The position numbers and the translations under genes are program-made. Of a DNA stretch of 64,000 bases, positions 1-11,813 are shown piece after piece. The stretch covers positions 605,634-669,633 of the forward strand of contig GG745328.1 in assembly GCA_000151295.1 (NCBI GenBank). Direction: 5' to 3'. This DNA comes from Allomyces macrogynus ATCC 38327 (taxonomy: Eukaryota > Blastocladiomycota > Blastocladiomycetes > Blastocladiales > Blastocladiaceae). A model generated the notes under the pieces. The model had not been told where the DNA came from and did no database searches. It was given only the letters and a program-made list of their open reading frames with translations. Each line of letters begins with the position of its first letter. Position 1 is the stretch's first letter.

Positions 1-281
1 GGCGTCGCGCTCGCGCGGGTCGTCGAAGCGGTTTAGCTGGATCCCGCGCAAGTCGTCGATTGCCCAACTTGGCAGCCGCAGCCGGGTTCAAGGCGGGTTC
101 GAGCTCGAGCACGTCCAAGCGGCGGTCGTCGGCTGCGTCAACGCCCTCGGCGTCGGCAGTGGCTGAGAATAAGACGGTGCCTATCGCGACGACCCCGGCG
201 CGTGGGACGGTCTCGGCCGTGGATCCGAATGGGGACGCGTCGATCACAGTCGATGTGCTGTCGCCGCTACCGCCGCGGTAA
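1..281 (+). CDS. C-terminal end of an unidentified protein (partial, 5' end outside window)
   Basis: An open frame enters from the left edge and runs to a TAA at 279-281. Its codons carry the same strong G/C third-position bias as the real genes here, and it encodes a Ser/Ala/Thr-rich basic tail with no recognisable domain. The apparent stop overlaps a good splice donor (GTAAGC at 278). A possible continuation uses small exons at about 471-551, 580-615 and 637-725, each flanked by AG and GTAAG/GTAAAT sites and compatible in phase, ending at a TGA at 723-725. I cannot choose between the short and the spliced ending. Another frame is also open over the first 50 codons, so even the reading frame at the very edge is not certain. 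Confidence 0.4.
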   Translation, partial: RRARAGRRSGLAGSRASRRLPNLAAAAGFKAGSSSSTSKRRSSAASTPSASAVAENKTVPIATTPARGTVSAVDPNGDASITVDVLSPLPPR

Positions 282-725
282 GCGCGTCGGGTTTGATGTT
301 TGGCTTTGATTGTTGCTCCTGTCGCGCCATCCTCGCGTGCGCTCTCTTGTACGTATGTATTGTTGCTGCGCCATTTGCTTTTTGCACGTTCCGCATTTTT
401 GGCTCGCTGTATCTATCGCTCTATCTTTTTTTTTGCTCGTTTTTTGGTTGTCGTCCAACATGATTTCAAGATCCTTCATCACCATCGTCGTCGTCGGCCA
501 GGCGCACCACGAACGGGCATCCGAGGGAGGGGAGAGACGCGTCGGTCTGCGGTAAGTCGCCGGCCCTGTTGGCCCCAGGTTACACCAAGCGTGCACGACC
601 ACGCAACGCTGCGGTAAATCACCAATCGGAAATTCGATCTGCCAGCTGAGCACCTGCATCAAGCCCAGGCCACGCCGGCCCGTCCAATCACGAATGCTTT
701 CTCCACAGACCTTGGCGCGACTTGA

Positions 726-1403
726 CGCGCAGCAACGCCCCCGGCAATGACATGCTCGGCCCGCCGGCTCGATTCAATGATCACGTCGTCAACGAGCAAC
801 ACGACGTGTCGCGCCCGCTCGACTCGGCCGGGAGTTTTGACCTCGCCGCTGCCACAACGCGACGCTGGCGCCCGCCCGCGCGGCCGTGTTCATGCCGTGG
901 CGACCGAGGACCCGGGTGCGCAGGAACGTACGACGCGCAACAGCAACTTGTCGGGACGCGCGCTTGCGGTGGAAATGGAGTTTGGCATATCGCGATTCGA
1001 TGCGAGCGCGTGCAGCTCTCGCCAGGCAGTCGCAGCGGATTGCCCGGCGCACGTTGCAGCACCACTCCAACCATGGCCGTAATCCACACGAGCCCCGTCG
1101 CCCGCCTCTCGCCGCGTGCTCACGCGGACCGAGACGCGCGACCGACTGTTGGGACGAGCAACCACCGTGACGCGCTTGCGTCGTCGTGGCCGCGCACCGC
1201 GCCCTGGCCGGGCTGGAGACCGTCGCCTGCAGCCAGCCGGGACGGACCCCGGCACCCGCCCCTCACCGTCGCCAACACCAACAACCCGCGCGCCTCGGCC
1301 AACTTACTTGAACCCCATCCTGCCCGCGCTCCTTTCTCTCCCAAACCGCGTCCATACTGGACTTTAGACCACTTTCCCAACTCTCAACTTCCCCGCTGCC
1401 ACC
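726..1403. other. Intergenic / 5' region of the giant repeat-protein gene
   Basis: GC-rich stretch with overlapping open frames on both strands but no convincing codon pattern. The last 60 bases are pyrimidine-rich with short CT runs and lead into an ACC-ATG context at 1404, as expected for a fungal leader. No gene is seen. Confidence 0.5.
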
Positions 1404-4400
1404 ATGTCCTTCGGCTCGCGCGCCAAGCCGGTCCCGACGACCACCAACTCGTCCTCGTCGTTGACGCACCCGACCACCGCGTCGACTACGGCGTCCGGGA
1501 CCAGCGCGGCCGCGCGACGCCCAAGCAGCACCCCCGGCGTGCCCCTGGTGCGCCGCTCCTCGTCGACGGGCACCCCGTCGGCGCCCAAGGTCACGCCGGT
1601 CGCGACCAAACCGACGACGCCGACGCGGCTGCACCATACGACGACGACCACGACAACTACGACCAGCACATCCGCGGCGCGCAAGGCGCCGTCGACTACG
1701 ACCGGGAGCACGACGCGGCTCGCGCCGCCGACGGCGAGTACCGGCAGCACGCTGACCGCGCGGAAAGTCACGTCCGGCACGGTCTCCCCGCGGCCCGGGA
1801 TGAAGCCCGCGGCGGGGACGGCGGCGGCGCGCGCGGCCTACCTGACGCCGCACCAAAAGGCCGAGGAGAAGCTCAAGGAACAGATGGAGGCGCTCAAGGG
1901 GCAGTTGGCGGCGTTGCAGACGCAGGTGCGCTTTGGATTTGTGTCGCGGATGGACCGTTTGGCGGTTTGCTGCTGTTGTCGCTGCCATGGTGGTGCAGAC
2001 GGTGGCGCAGTCGCGGGCGGCGGTGGGGCCTTGACTCCATTTTTCGATTTGTTCTTGTCCCTGCCGTCGCTTGTTCACCATCGAACTGCGCGCCAACCGC
2101 TCGAACCGCTATTTTACGTTCTCCATACTGATCACGCTCAACGTTCCACAATTCAACCAGAACACGGAGCTGAAGGAAAAGCTCGAGGTCGCCGTCTCAA
2201 CGGCTGCCTCGTCGGTCAACGGCGACGTGCTCGACACCGAGTCCGCGTTTGCCGACCGCGACGACCAGTCGGAACACTCGGTCGTGACCACCATCACCGT
2301 CGACGTCGACGCCATCAAGCAAGAGCACGCGCGCGAAATCCAGGAATTGCAGGCGGCGCTCGCTGCGCAGCACCAGACGCAGCTCGAGCAGATCAAGCAG
2401 GCGCACGAGGCGGAACTCGTCGCGTTGAAGAGTGGGGAGAACGTGGAGGACGTGCGCAAGGCGCACCAGGCCGAACTCGAGAGGATTGCGACGGAACATG
2501 CCGCGCAGATTGCCGATTTGCACCGCACGCTCTTGGACACGCAGACGAGTTTGACGCAGGTGCAGCAGTCGCTCGCCGCGTCGCTCGAGCGCAACCGGCA
2601 ATTGGACGTGATCATTGATGCGACGCAGAACCAGATTAGCCGGATCAAGGACGAGCAGGCCGTACGTCGTTTTCGCATTTGTCTCCATCCACGCTCGAGC
2701 ACCCATCTCACCCTCCGACTCTTTATAGAGCAAGGCCTCGTCGACCGCCGACCTGCAATCGCAGCTCGACACCGCCCGCGCCGAACTCGCTGCCCTGCAA
2801 GGCCGGTCGGCCGCGGAAATCGCGGAAATCTCGACCAATTTCGCGATCGAGTACAATGCCATTCTCGACAAGCACTCGGCCGACCTTGCCGCCAAGGACG
2901 CGGCCATCGCCGCCGCACAGGCGCGCGTCGCTGCCCTGGAAGCCGAGCTCGCCACCGCCAAGGCCGCGGCCGCCGACTTGGCCGCGCAACTGGCCACGCT
3001 GCAGGCCGAAAACGACCGACTCACGGCCCTCCAGGCCGAACTGAGCGGCAAGAACTTTGATCTGGTGGCGAAACTCGCCGAGACTGCCGCGCACACGCGC
3101 GACTTGGCTCCACCCGAGTCGAGCGCGAACGATAAGGCGCATGCGTTGTTGGCGGAGATCGAGGCGCTCAAGGCCGAGATCGAGACCCTGCGTGCCGCGC
3201 ACGAGGCGGAATTGGTCGCAGTCGCTGCGCAGGCGGCCGACCGGGTCAAGGCGCTCGAGTCGGCGCACGCGGTCGCGTTGTCGAGCTCGCGCGACGAGTT
3301 GACGGCCGTGTTTGCGCAGAACCAGGCCGGGTGGGTGGCCGAGCGCGCGGACTTGCAGGCGCGCATGGCCGCGGTGATTGAGGAGCGGGATGTCGCCGTC
3401 GCGCAGGCGCAGGCGGCCGAGGCGAAGGTGCAGCAGGTGCAGCATGAGCATCGCGAGGTGCTCGCGGAAGTGCAGAAGGTGACGAAGGAGCTGGCCGAGT
3501 CGGTCAAGGCCCATGAAGCGGCCCTTGCCGAGATTGCGAAGTTGAAGGTCGAGGTCGAACAGGTCAAGGCGGCCGCGGCCTCTGCTGCAGCGGTTGCGGC
3601 ACCGGCCCCGGTGGCGCGCGCGATTGTCGTCGAGGAACCGGCGGAGGCGACGCGCGAGATCGTCGTCGAGGCTCCCGTCGTTGAGGCCAAGGTCGAAGAG
3701 CACGCCACGCGCGAGATTGTCGTCGAGCAGGTCGAGGCCAAGGTTGAGGAGCCCACCGCGCGCGAAATCGCTGCTGCTGCCACTGAACCCAGGGCGGCCG
3801 ACCTGACTGTCGCCGCCGATGCAGTCGCTGCCGCTGCGGCTGTCACCGTCGCTGCTGTGATCGCGACCGAGCCGACCCCGGCGCCCGTTGTCGAGGAACC
3901 GGTTGCCGAAGAGGCCGTTGAGGTTCCCGCCGCTACGCCCGCGCAGGAGACCGTTGTCGAGGCGCCCGTTGCTGAGAAGGCCGTCGAGATCCCCGCCGCT
4001 GCTCCTGCCCAAGAGGCTGTTGTCGAAGTTCCTGCTGTTCTCGCACAGGAAGCCGCTGTCGAGGCACCGGCCGCTGAGAAGGCCGTCGAGATCCCCGCCG
4101 CTGCTCCCGCTCAAGAGGCTGTTGTCGAAATTGCCGCTGCTTCCGTCCAGGAATCCGTTGTCGAGGCCACTCCCGCTGCTGTCCAGCGCGACCTGCCCGT
4201 CGTCGACGAGACGCCCGCTCCCATCGCCGAAATCGTTGTCGACTCGGGCGTCGTTGTTGCTGAAACCGTGACTGTCGTCGAGTCGTCGGTCACCGTCGAG
4301 CCGCAAGTCGCTGTCCAGGACGAGGTCGTTGCGCACGTCGCTCCCGCTGCTGCGCTCGAAATTGACGCGCACGTTGCGCCCGCGGCCGAGCCCGAGACCG

Positions 4401-7400
4401 TCGCTGAGGTGGCGCGCGAGCTGCCGGTTGTCGACGAGGCCGTTGCGGAAGTTGCGGTTGTTGTGGAGGATAAGGCCGTTGCAGAGGTCGCGGTTGTTGT
4501 GGAGGATAAGGCCGCGGCGCCGCAGGTCGAGGTCGAAGCGACGCCCGCGCCCGAGCCGGTTCAGGAGCCCGAAATGCGCGAGGTTGAGCAGGCCACTGCG
4601 GCCGTCGAGGAGGCCGTCGCTGCATCCGTCGCCAAGGAGGCTGTTGCCGCCGCGTCCGCTGTCGAGGAAGCTGTTGTTGCCGCGCCCGCTGTTGCGGAGG
4701 CTGTGCAGGTCGCCCGCGAGATCGTTGCTGAGATTGTCGAGACCAAGATCGACGTTCTGGTCGAGGAGTCCGCGCCGGCTCCCGCCAAGAAGGCTGAGAT
4801 CGTCCCTGCGCCCGCCGCCGAGCGCGAAGTTGTGGCCAAGGTCACGCTGGTCGCGGCCGAGGCACCCGCCCATGCGGTGGAGGAGGCTGCTGCAACAGTT
4901 GCGGAGCCGGCTGCGCTCGAAGTTGTGATCGAGCCCATTGCGGTTGCCGAGATTGAAGCCGATGAGCCCGTCGCCGCTCCGGTCGAGCGCAAAATTGTCG
5001 CTGACGTGCCCGCTGTGGCCGAAGCTAAGGTCGAGGAGGTCGTCGCCGCACCCGCTGCCGAGCCCGAGCCAGCGACGCCCGAGATCATCGAGGACGCGCC
5101 CGTCGTCGACGCCAAGCTCAAGGAGGCGATTGCCCAGATCGACGTGGCCGTGGCCAAGATTGACGAGTTCATCGCCGCGCCCGCTGCCGCCGCCGTCGAG
5201 CCCGAGTTCCCGGCCACCGAAGCGCCCGCTGTCGAGGAAATCGGCGAACCCATCTCGATCCCGGCTCCCGCTGCTGAACCCGCTGCGGTTCCGCTGCCCG
5301 CCGCGACCGAGGCCGAGCAGGTCGAACAGGCTGCGGCCACGCCGCTGCCAGCGCTCGACGATGTCGAGGTGCAGGATATTGCCGCCGAGACCCCGCTCCC
5401 GGCCGCCAAGGAGGCGGTTGTCGAGGCGACACGCGAGGTCGTCGTTAAGGAGGTCAAGCAGGTCGCGGTTGTCGAGGAGGCGACGCGCGAGATCGCGGTC
5501 GAGGAGACCAAGCAGGAGGCTGTCGTCGAGGCCACTCGCGAGATTGTTGCCGAGGAGCCCGCCGCAGTCGCCGAGGAGTCAGTTCAGGCTGCGGTCGTCG
5601 AGACCGTGGAGGCGGTGCGTGAGATTGCCGTCGAAGAACCCGCTGTGGCCGCCGAGGAGCCCGCACAGGCGATTGCGGAGGAGCCCATCCAGGCTGCGGT
5701 TGTCGAGGAGCCCGTCCAGGTCGCGGTCGTTGCCGAGACGCGCGAGATCGCTATTGAGGAATCCGCGCCGGCCGCTGCCGTTGAGGCAACGCGCGAAATT
5801 GTGATCGAGGAGCCCGCCCTCGTCGAGGCCGTCGTCAAGGCCGCACCGAAACCCGCCGTCGCTGAAGCGGCGCGCGAAATCGTCAGCGAGGAATCCGCTG
5901 CCGCCGTCGAGGCCACGCCGGCCGTCGCCGCCGAGACCCCGCTCCCCGCGCCGTCCGAGGCCGAGATCCAAGACCAGGCCGCGCACACGCCGCTTCCCGT
6001 CACCCCCGCCCCCGCCGCCGCTGCCGAGGAACCTGCGACACCCGCGCCCGCTGCGACACCCCTGCCCGACCCGACTGAGGCCGAGGTGCAGGACCAGGCC
6101 GCTCACACGCCGCTCCCCGTCGCCGCCGAAGAGGAGGCAGCGCCTGTCGCCGCTGAAACGCCTGCGACGCGCGACCTGCCCGAGGTCGAGCCGCCGGCTG
6201 CCGCCGCCGACGAGCTCCCGTCGCTCCCGCTCGATGCGGTCGCAGCGGCCGGGTTTACCGCGTCAGTCATGGCCGCGGCGCTTGCGGTGACCCAGGGGAT
6301 CGCGCTCGAGGAGGCACCCGCGGTTGAGGCCGAGAAGGAGCAGGTGCTGGAGACGGTGCTGGAGGAGAAGGTCGAGCAGACGCAGGCGGAGGAGGTCAAG
6401 TCCGAGGTGGTCGCGCAGGAGAAGCAAGCCGAGGTCGCCGAGCAGGAGCAGGTCGAGGCTGTGGTTTCGGCCGTCGAGGAAGTCAAGACCGACGTCGTCG
6501 TACAAGCCGAGGTTCAGGTTGCTGCGAAGTCGGCCGATATCGCAGTTACCGAGACGAAGGAGGCCGAGATTGTCGCGCAGGAGCAGCCGGCCGAGGTCGC
6601 TGCTGTTGAGCAGACGGTCGAAATCGCGGTCGTTGAGCAGAAGGAGGCCGAGGTTGCGGCTGTCGAGTCGGTTGCAGCCGTCGAGGATATCAAGACCGAA
6701 ATTGTCGAGAAGACGGCCGATGCCGCGGTCGCTGAGCAGCAAGTCGAGGCCGCGATCGTCGAGAAGGCTGTCGAGTCCTCCGCTGCCGAGCAGCAGGTCA
6801 AGGCTATGATTGTGGAGAAGGCCGTTGAAGTCCCTGTCGCTGTGCAGCAGGTTAAAGCCGTGGTGGAGAAGATCGAGCCCGTCGCTGAAAAGGCTGTCGA
6901 GGCCCCTGCTGCTGCCGAGTCCGTCGCCCAAGTCGAACAAGTCAACGAGGAGGCCATTGTCGAGGCGCAGGCCGTTGCCACGACCCTGCCCGAGTCGGCC
7001 GCCCCGTCGCCCGTTCTTCGCGCTGTGGACCCGATCGTTCCCGCAGATGAAGCGGAGGAGCTCGAGCACGACCCGCGCCTGATTGCGTCGTTTGCGGCCC
7101 ATATTGTTTTGGACGCGCACCCGGCCGAGGAGGAGGCCGTTGAGCAGGTGGAAGTTGTCTCACGCGAGATTGGGGTTGTTGCCGCCGAGGTACCATGATA
7201 CTCATCAGAGTTGAAAGCTTTTTTCCGGTGCGCTCTTACTCCTGACGCGTCGCGTGCGCATTTTGTAGGAGGCTGCTCCCGCTGCTCCCGCTGCTCCCGC
7301 CGCTGTCGAGGCCGTTGCTGTCCCCGAGGCCTCACCGGCCGTCGAGTCGGCTCCAGTTGTCGCGCAGCCGCAAGCCGAGGTTGAGGTCGCGACGCGCGAG

Positions 7401-9278
7401 GTGGAGATTGTTGCTGAGGTTCGGCTCTTTGCGTGCATTTCCCAGCTCCATTGTGCTTTTGCTTTTGCTGATCCACACTTCATTTTCGTTTCCAGGTCGC
7501 TGCTCCCGCCGCCGACGTTGTTCCAGTCGCCGCGGAACCCGCCATTGCCGCTGCCGCCGCTGAGCCGCAGCCCGAGACCGAGACGTGTGAGACCGTTCAG
7601 CAGGAAGTCACTGCCGCGCCCGCCGCGGAACCCGTCGCTGAGCCGGTGCTTGAGGCCGTGCCCGAGGTTGCTGAACCCACTGCGACGCAGGAAGTCGTTG
7701 AGAAGGCCGCAGAGAAGGTCGCCGACGCTGCGGTCGAGGCGCAGATCGTGACCGAGACGACTGCCGTCGAAGTTTTGCAGAACCAGGCCGTGCCCGTGCC
7801 AGTTGCGGGGGTTATTGAGGCCGTTGCACCTGTTGAGGTCGCAGCGGCTGCTGCTCCCGCCGAGGAAGTTGCGGTGCCCGCTGAGACGCCGCGCGAATTA
7901 CCCGCTGTTGACGCCACTACCACTGCCGCTCCCATTGAGGAAGTTACTGCTGTCGAGCAGAAGGTGGAAGTGATCGAGAAAGTGGCCGTCGAGGTCGAGC
8001 AGGTGCAGATCGCGGCGGAGCCAGCTGTCGAGGTCGTTCAAGCCGAGATCGCGGCCGAGCCCATTGTCGAGGCCGTCGAAACTGTCGCTTTCGCCGAGGA
8101 AGTCGTCGCGCCCGTCGAGCCCCAGGGCAAGACGCCGCGCGAGCTGCCCGCTGCCGCTGACGCCACGCCCGCGACGGCCGCCGCTCCCGTCGAGGAAGTT
8201 GCCGCGGTTGTGGAGAAGGTGGATGTGACCGAGAAGGCTGTCGAGGTCGAGCAGCAGGTGGAAGCGATCGAGACGGTCGTCGAGGTCGAGCAAGTCCAAG
8301 TTGCGGCCGAGCCCGCCGTGGAGGTCGTTCAGGCCAAGATTGCGGCCGAGCCTGTTGTTGAAGCCGTCGCGATCGTTGCTGACGTGCCCGCCGCCAAGGC
8401 TCCGCGCGCGCTGCCCGAGGAGCTCGAGCAGGCCACCGCCGCTGTCGAGGTGGTCGAGCAGCAACAGCAGCAGCAGCAGGTCGAGGTCCCTGAGCCGGTC
8501 CAGCCCGCCGTTGCCGCCGCGCCCGCCGAGGTGCAGCCGCAGGTTGAGGCGATTGCCGAGCCCGCCCACATCGAGGCTCCGGCCGCTCCGGTTGAGGAGC
8601 TCGCGACTGCTGAGCCCGCCGTGATCGAGGCCCCGGTCGCTCCGGTTCAGGAGCGCGCGGTCGCCGAGCACGAGGGAGTGGTTGAGGTTGTGGAGACGGT
8701 CGAGGTCATTGACGTTGTTGCGGCCTCAGAGGTGGCGCACGAGCAGGTCGAGATCGTGGAGCAAGCTGCGATCGTGGAACCGGCCGCGGTTATCGTCGAG
8801 GCGGTCCCGGAGGCCCCGCGACCGGTGGAGAAGGTTGACGTTGCCGAGCCTGTTGCTGTTGCGCCCGCAGGAGTTGTGGACGTGGCTGCGGCGTATGCCG
8901 AGATTGCTGAGACTGTTGCTGTTGCCCCTCCCGCCGAGATTGCCGCGCCGGTCACCGTCCCGGAGCCCGCCGCCGCGCCCCAAGCGATCACGCCCATTGA
9001 CACGGCCGCGCCGTCGCGATCGAGCCCACCGAGTCGGCCCCCGCGCGCTGTCGGCACAGCCGTCGATTGACGACGTGGTCGAGTCGGTCGGGTCGGCAAT
9101 TGCCGCCGCCGAGGCCGCTGTCGAGTCGAACGCGGTCGTCGAGACCGTGCGCGAAGATGCCGCCGACATTGTGGTTGTCGGGTCGGAGCTGGCGCCGGCG
9201 GCCGAGGAGGCCGCGCCCGTGCCGCCGCCCAAGCCCAAGTCGAAGATTGCCAACTTGATTGCCAAGTTCTCGTTCTAA
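1404..9278 (+). CDS. Giant Ala/Glu/Val-rich low-complexity repeat protein with N-terminal coiled coil
   Basis: I read five exons: 1404-1925, 2161-2661, 2729-7189, 7269-7418 and 7496-9278. All four introns are phase 0 with GT-AG ends. Residues 1-170 are Ser/Thr/Pro-rich and basic. About residues 170-720 are heptad-like Glu/Lys/Ala/Leu sequence, a long predicted coiled coil. The remaining ~1700 residues are Ala, Val, Glu and Pro repeats with recurring short motifs such as REIVVE, AETPLP, QDQAAHTPLP and TPRELP. The last residues are basic (PKPKSKIANLIAKFSF). No enzyme domain is visible. The literal frame stops at 9070 after about 2402 aa. The codon-biased frame that continues to TAA 9276-9278 needs two single-base corrections near 9013 and 9048 and would give about 2472 aa. 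A scaffold, cytoskeletal or neurofilament-like role is a guess from composition only. Confidence 0.75.
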
Positions 9279-9873
9279 GAATGCCGCGTCGACTAGTTTC
9301 GGGCGCGCGATGGAGCGCGCGAGGTCTTGCTCGTGTTTGGAAGAAAGCCATTGATCGTCTTTTGCTCGCTTCCTGTTGCGTCCCTGTTCTGTGTCTCGTT
9401 TTGTTCTGCTCGCACGACGCCGTCGAGCGCGCACGTACCGTAGATGTTGCGCCGACCTGTCCATAGCTGTAAACAACGTTCCTTTTGCTTTGATTTCCTT
9501 GCTTTGATCTCCTTTCTGGCGGAGCTGGCGGAAGTTGATTGTGAGGGCGCGGTGGGCGTCGGCCAGGTCGGCCTGCCTGTGCAGAGAAGCATGCGGCCCG
9601 CTCGCGTGCAAATGACGTGGGCCATTTTCGCGACTCCAGGCCCGGTAAACCAAACGATCCAGCACCGGGCACGCGCGCCGGCTCGACTGCTCCACACACT
9701 CAGCTGCAATCCATTCCCGACTCGGCGCAAATCAACCATCGACCAGGCCGCGCACGATTTGTGGCCGACTCGTCAACCCCATAGCGCAACTTGGCCGAGT
9801 CGTCTGTGCACGCAGCCAGCTCCGACCCGCCAACAATAGACCGAATTTGGACCATAGACCGACCTCGCCCAGC
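9279..9873. other. Intergenic region
   Basis: Lower GC than the flanking exons, with T-rich patches around 9350-9510 that fit a 3' UTR and terminator of the upstream gene. No supported gene. Confidence 0.5.
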
Positions 9874-10974
9874 ATGCTGCTGACGCTGTCGTGCATGAAC
9901 GCCGAGCCCGCGCCCGCGCAGGGCCGACGGCGGTTCCCTGCGACGGCCGCGTCGGCCGTCAATCCCATTGTCCCGCCGCCGCCGCCCTCGCCGGTTATTC
10001 ACGCTCCGCCACCGTTTTCGGGTGGACAGCAAGTGGGATCTGCTCATAATCTTGATTGGGTTGCGGGGATGGAGCTCATGCCACTTACACCTGCGTAGCC
10101 CGCTCTGCCGCGCATCGAGACGACGGGCCCAAGGAGCGCGTCGAGTCGCACCAACCGATTCTCGGACCAGCGGTGGCCGCGCGTGACTAACAACGTGCGC
10201 AACGAGAGCAGCCAAGTGTGGAAGTTGGACACGCAGCTCGGGTTCCGCTCCGGTGCGGTCCATTTTGGCAAGCGCGGTGCCCAGATTTGAGGCAGGCTAA
10301 CGAATCGGCAACGGTCGATCGTGTAGCCAGCGAGCACTACCAGACGGACGCGGCCGAGGACGAGCGCGCGCGCCGGCTGACCGAGCGCGTGAAGAAGGAG
10401 CAGTTTTGGGATGCGCGACGGTGCGTTTTTTTTTTGATGGGACATCCGTCGGACGCGGTTGCGGGCACTGATATGCCTCGACATGACAGGAATCGGTGGG
10501 AGCAAATGGACCAGACGCGTTGGTTGCACGTGCGCGTCTCGGACGAGCAGGCGCGGCGGTTGCAGGAAGCCAAGCGACAGCGGAGTCAGCTGGGCCAGAG
10601 CAGGTGTGTGATTCGGCACCACCGCGAGTGAAGAGATTGGCCGGCTCACTGCGTCCGATCTCTAGCGTGGGCTACGACATTGTCTCGAGCGGATATCTGG
10701 CCAACATGCGTGGGCAGCGGCTGCACGACGCGGATAGCGCGGCAAGGGTACCGGGATCTCAAGGTTCCCTCATCCCGATTCCGGTCGCGGCTCATGAACT
10801 TAACGCGATGTCCGCACGCGTGGTGATTAGGCGCGCCTGTCGAGCCGAACGCAAAACATCCACCGCAACGCCAACACGTACGACCCGGTACGCGGATGCG
10901 ACTTGCATCCGACGCCGCACGAACCGCGCACGCCGCTGCCGCGGCCCGTGAACGGGGTGCGTCGGATCGTTTGA
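9874..10974 (+). CDS. Six-exon gene for a ~256-aa basic protein (reconstructed); function unknown
   Basis: Exons: 9874-10032, 10099-10276, 10327-10420, 10490-10603, 10666-10747 and 10831-10974. Every junction has GT-AG ends and all phases match (0,1,2,2,0), giving 257 codons ending at TGA 10972-10974. Intron 2 has a CTAAC-like branch site 25 nt before its acceptor. The product starts with a Pro-rich segment, then a basic Trp/Arg/Asn region (WPRVTNN, VWKLDTQLGF), then an Arg/Glu/Gln helix with KKEQFWDARR. It ends with short Tyr/Asn/Arg motifs (VGYDIVSSG, NANTYDPVRG). Such NxYDPxxG-like endings occur in small axonemal proteins, and a zoospore-forming fungus would have flagella, but I cannot name a family. 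Met9874 is the first in-frame ATG; 9895 is an alternative. No single exon is long enough to stand out as an ORF. Confidence 0.7.
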
Positions 10975-11813
10975 CTGTGACCGGACCTGGGGAAGAAAGA
11001 CTGGACTCGGGCAAATGGCGCAATACATGTCGTTTGGGCACAATCAGCGTGAGCGCGACCGAGCGCGCAACTGCACATCTCTCCTCGTTATCGCTTTCGT
11101 GCAAGAAAAGGGCCAGCATTCAGTCTGACTTCAGGAGCGCACTCCACGTGGGAAACGCATGTGTCTCCCCTTCTTTGAAGGTTGATCAACTCGAGAGCAG
11201 CGTCTCGCACTTGGGCATCTTGGCTGTGGTCGCGTCCGCATCGTCGCTGCTCGCGGCCATTGGCGGCACCCGTCCGCACCGCGACTTCGCGCACGCATCA
11301 GCATCGCGCGCGACTGGCCGCACTTCGTTTGGAGCGCCGACCCGTGCCTGACCCGCTGCAACGTCGCCGCTCGAGCGTGTCCTCGCCGCACGTTGACCCG
11401 CATCACGACGACCGTGATCTCCCGTTCTCGAGGCGTTCTCGCCGCGCACAGCCGAGATTCGTGCTCCTCTCAGTCTCGTTTCGTTCCAAGCGCGCTCGCT
11501 CCTTCGATCGCATCGCGGATCCGCAACGAACCAGCTGCTGCTTCTTGGCCCAACACGCGCGACGAGCAACGACTTCAAGCCGACTGCTGCCCAGTCTGTT
11601 GATCTCTTGTCTCCACCCGTACCACTTGTCGCTTCGGCTCTGGCCGTCCTCGAGGATCTCGCTGCGAGCGACCAGCCAGTGATCGTGCCCATAACGCCAT
11701 CTCCACTTGCTCATCTCGACCGAAGCTGGCCGCCTGCCCAGTGACCACGGCGACTCGGCTCGCGATCACGCCGCGCGAGCCTCGCAGTCTCCACCTCTTC
11801 CACCGCCGCCGCC
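10975..11813. other. Intergenic region upstream of the TmcB-like gene
   Basis: About 840 bp. Overlapping frames are present on both strands but with random third positions. The last ~80 bases are CT-rich and end in GCCGCC before the ATG at 11814, a good start context. Nothing else is recognised. Confidence 0.5.

Noticed and set aside
2197..4873. Very long minus-strand open frames (549 and 716 codons) rich in Ser/Ala or Leu/Asp/Gly opposite the giant repeat gene
   Set aside because: They mirror the GCN/GAN codon repeats of the plus-strand gene. Their composition is that expected of an antisense frame, and the plus strand has matching exons, phases and codon bias.
8951..9059. A 109-bp intron that would repair the frame at the end of the repeat protein
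   Set aside because: The donor (GTCACC) is unlike all others here and the removed segment reads as typical repeat-protein sequence; single-base errors are simpler. Kept as an alternative in the finding.
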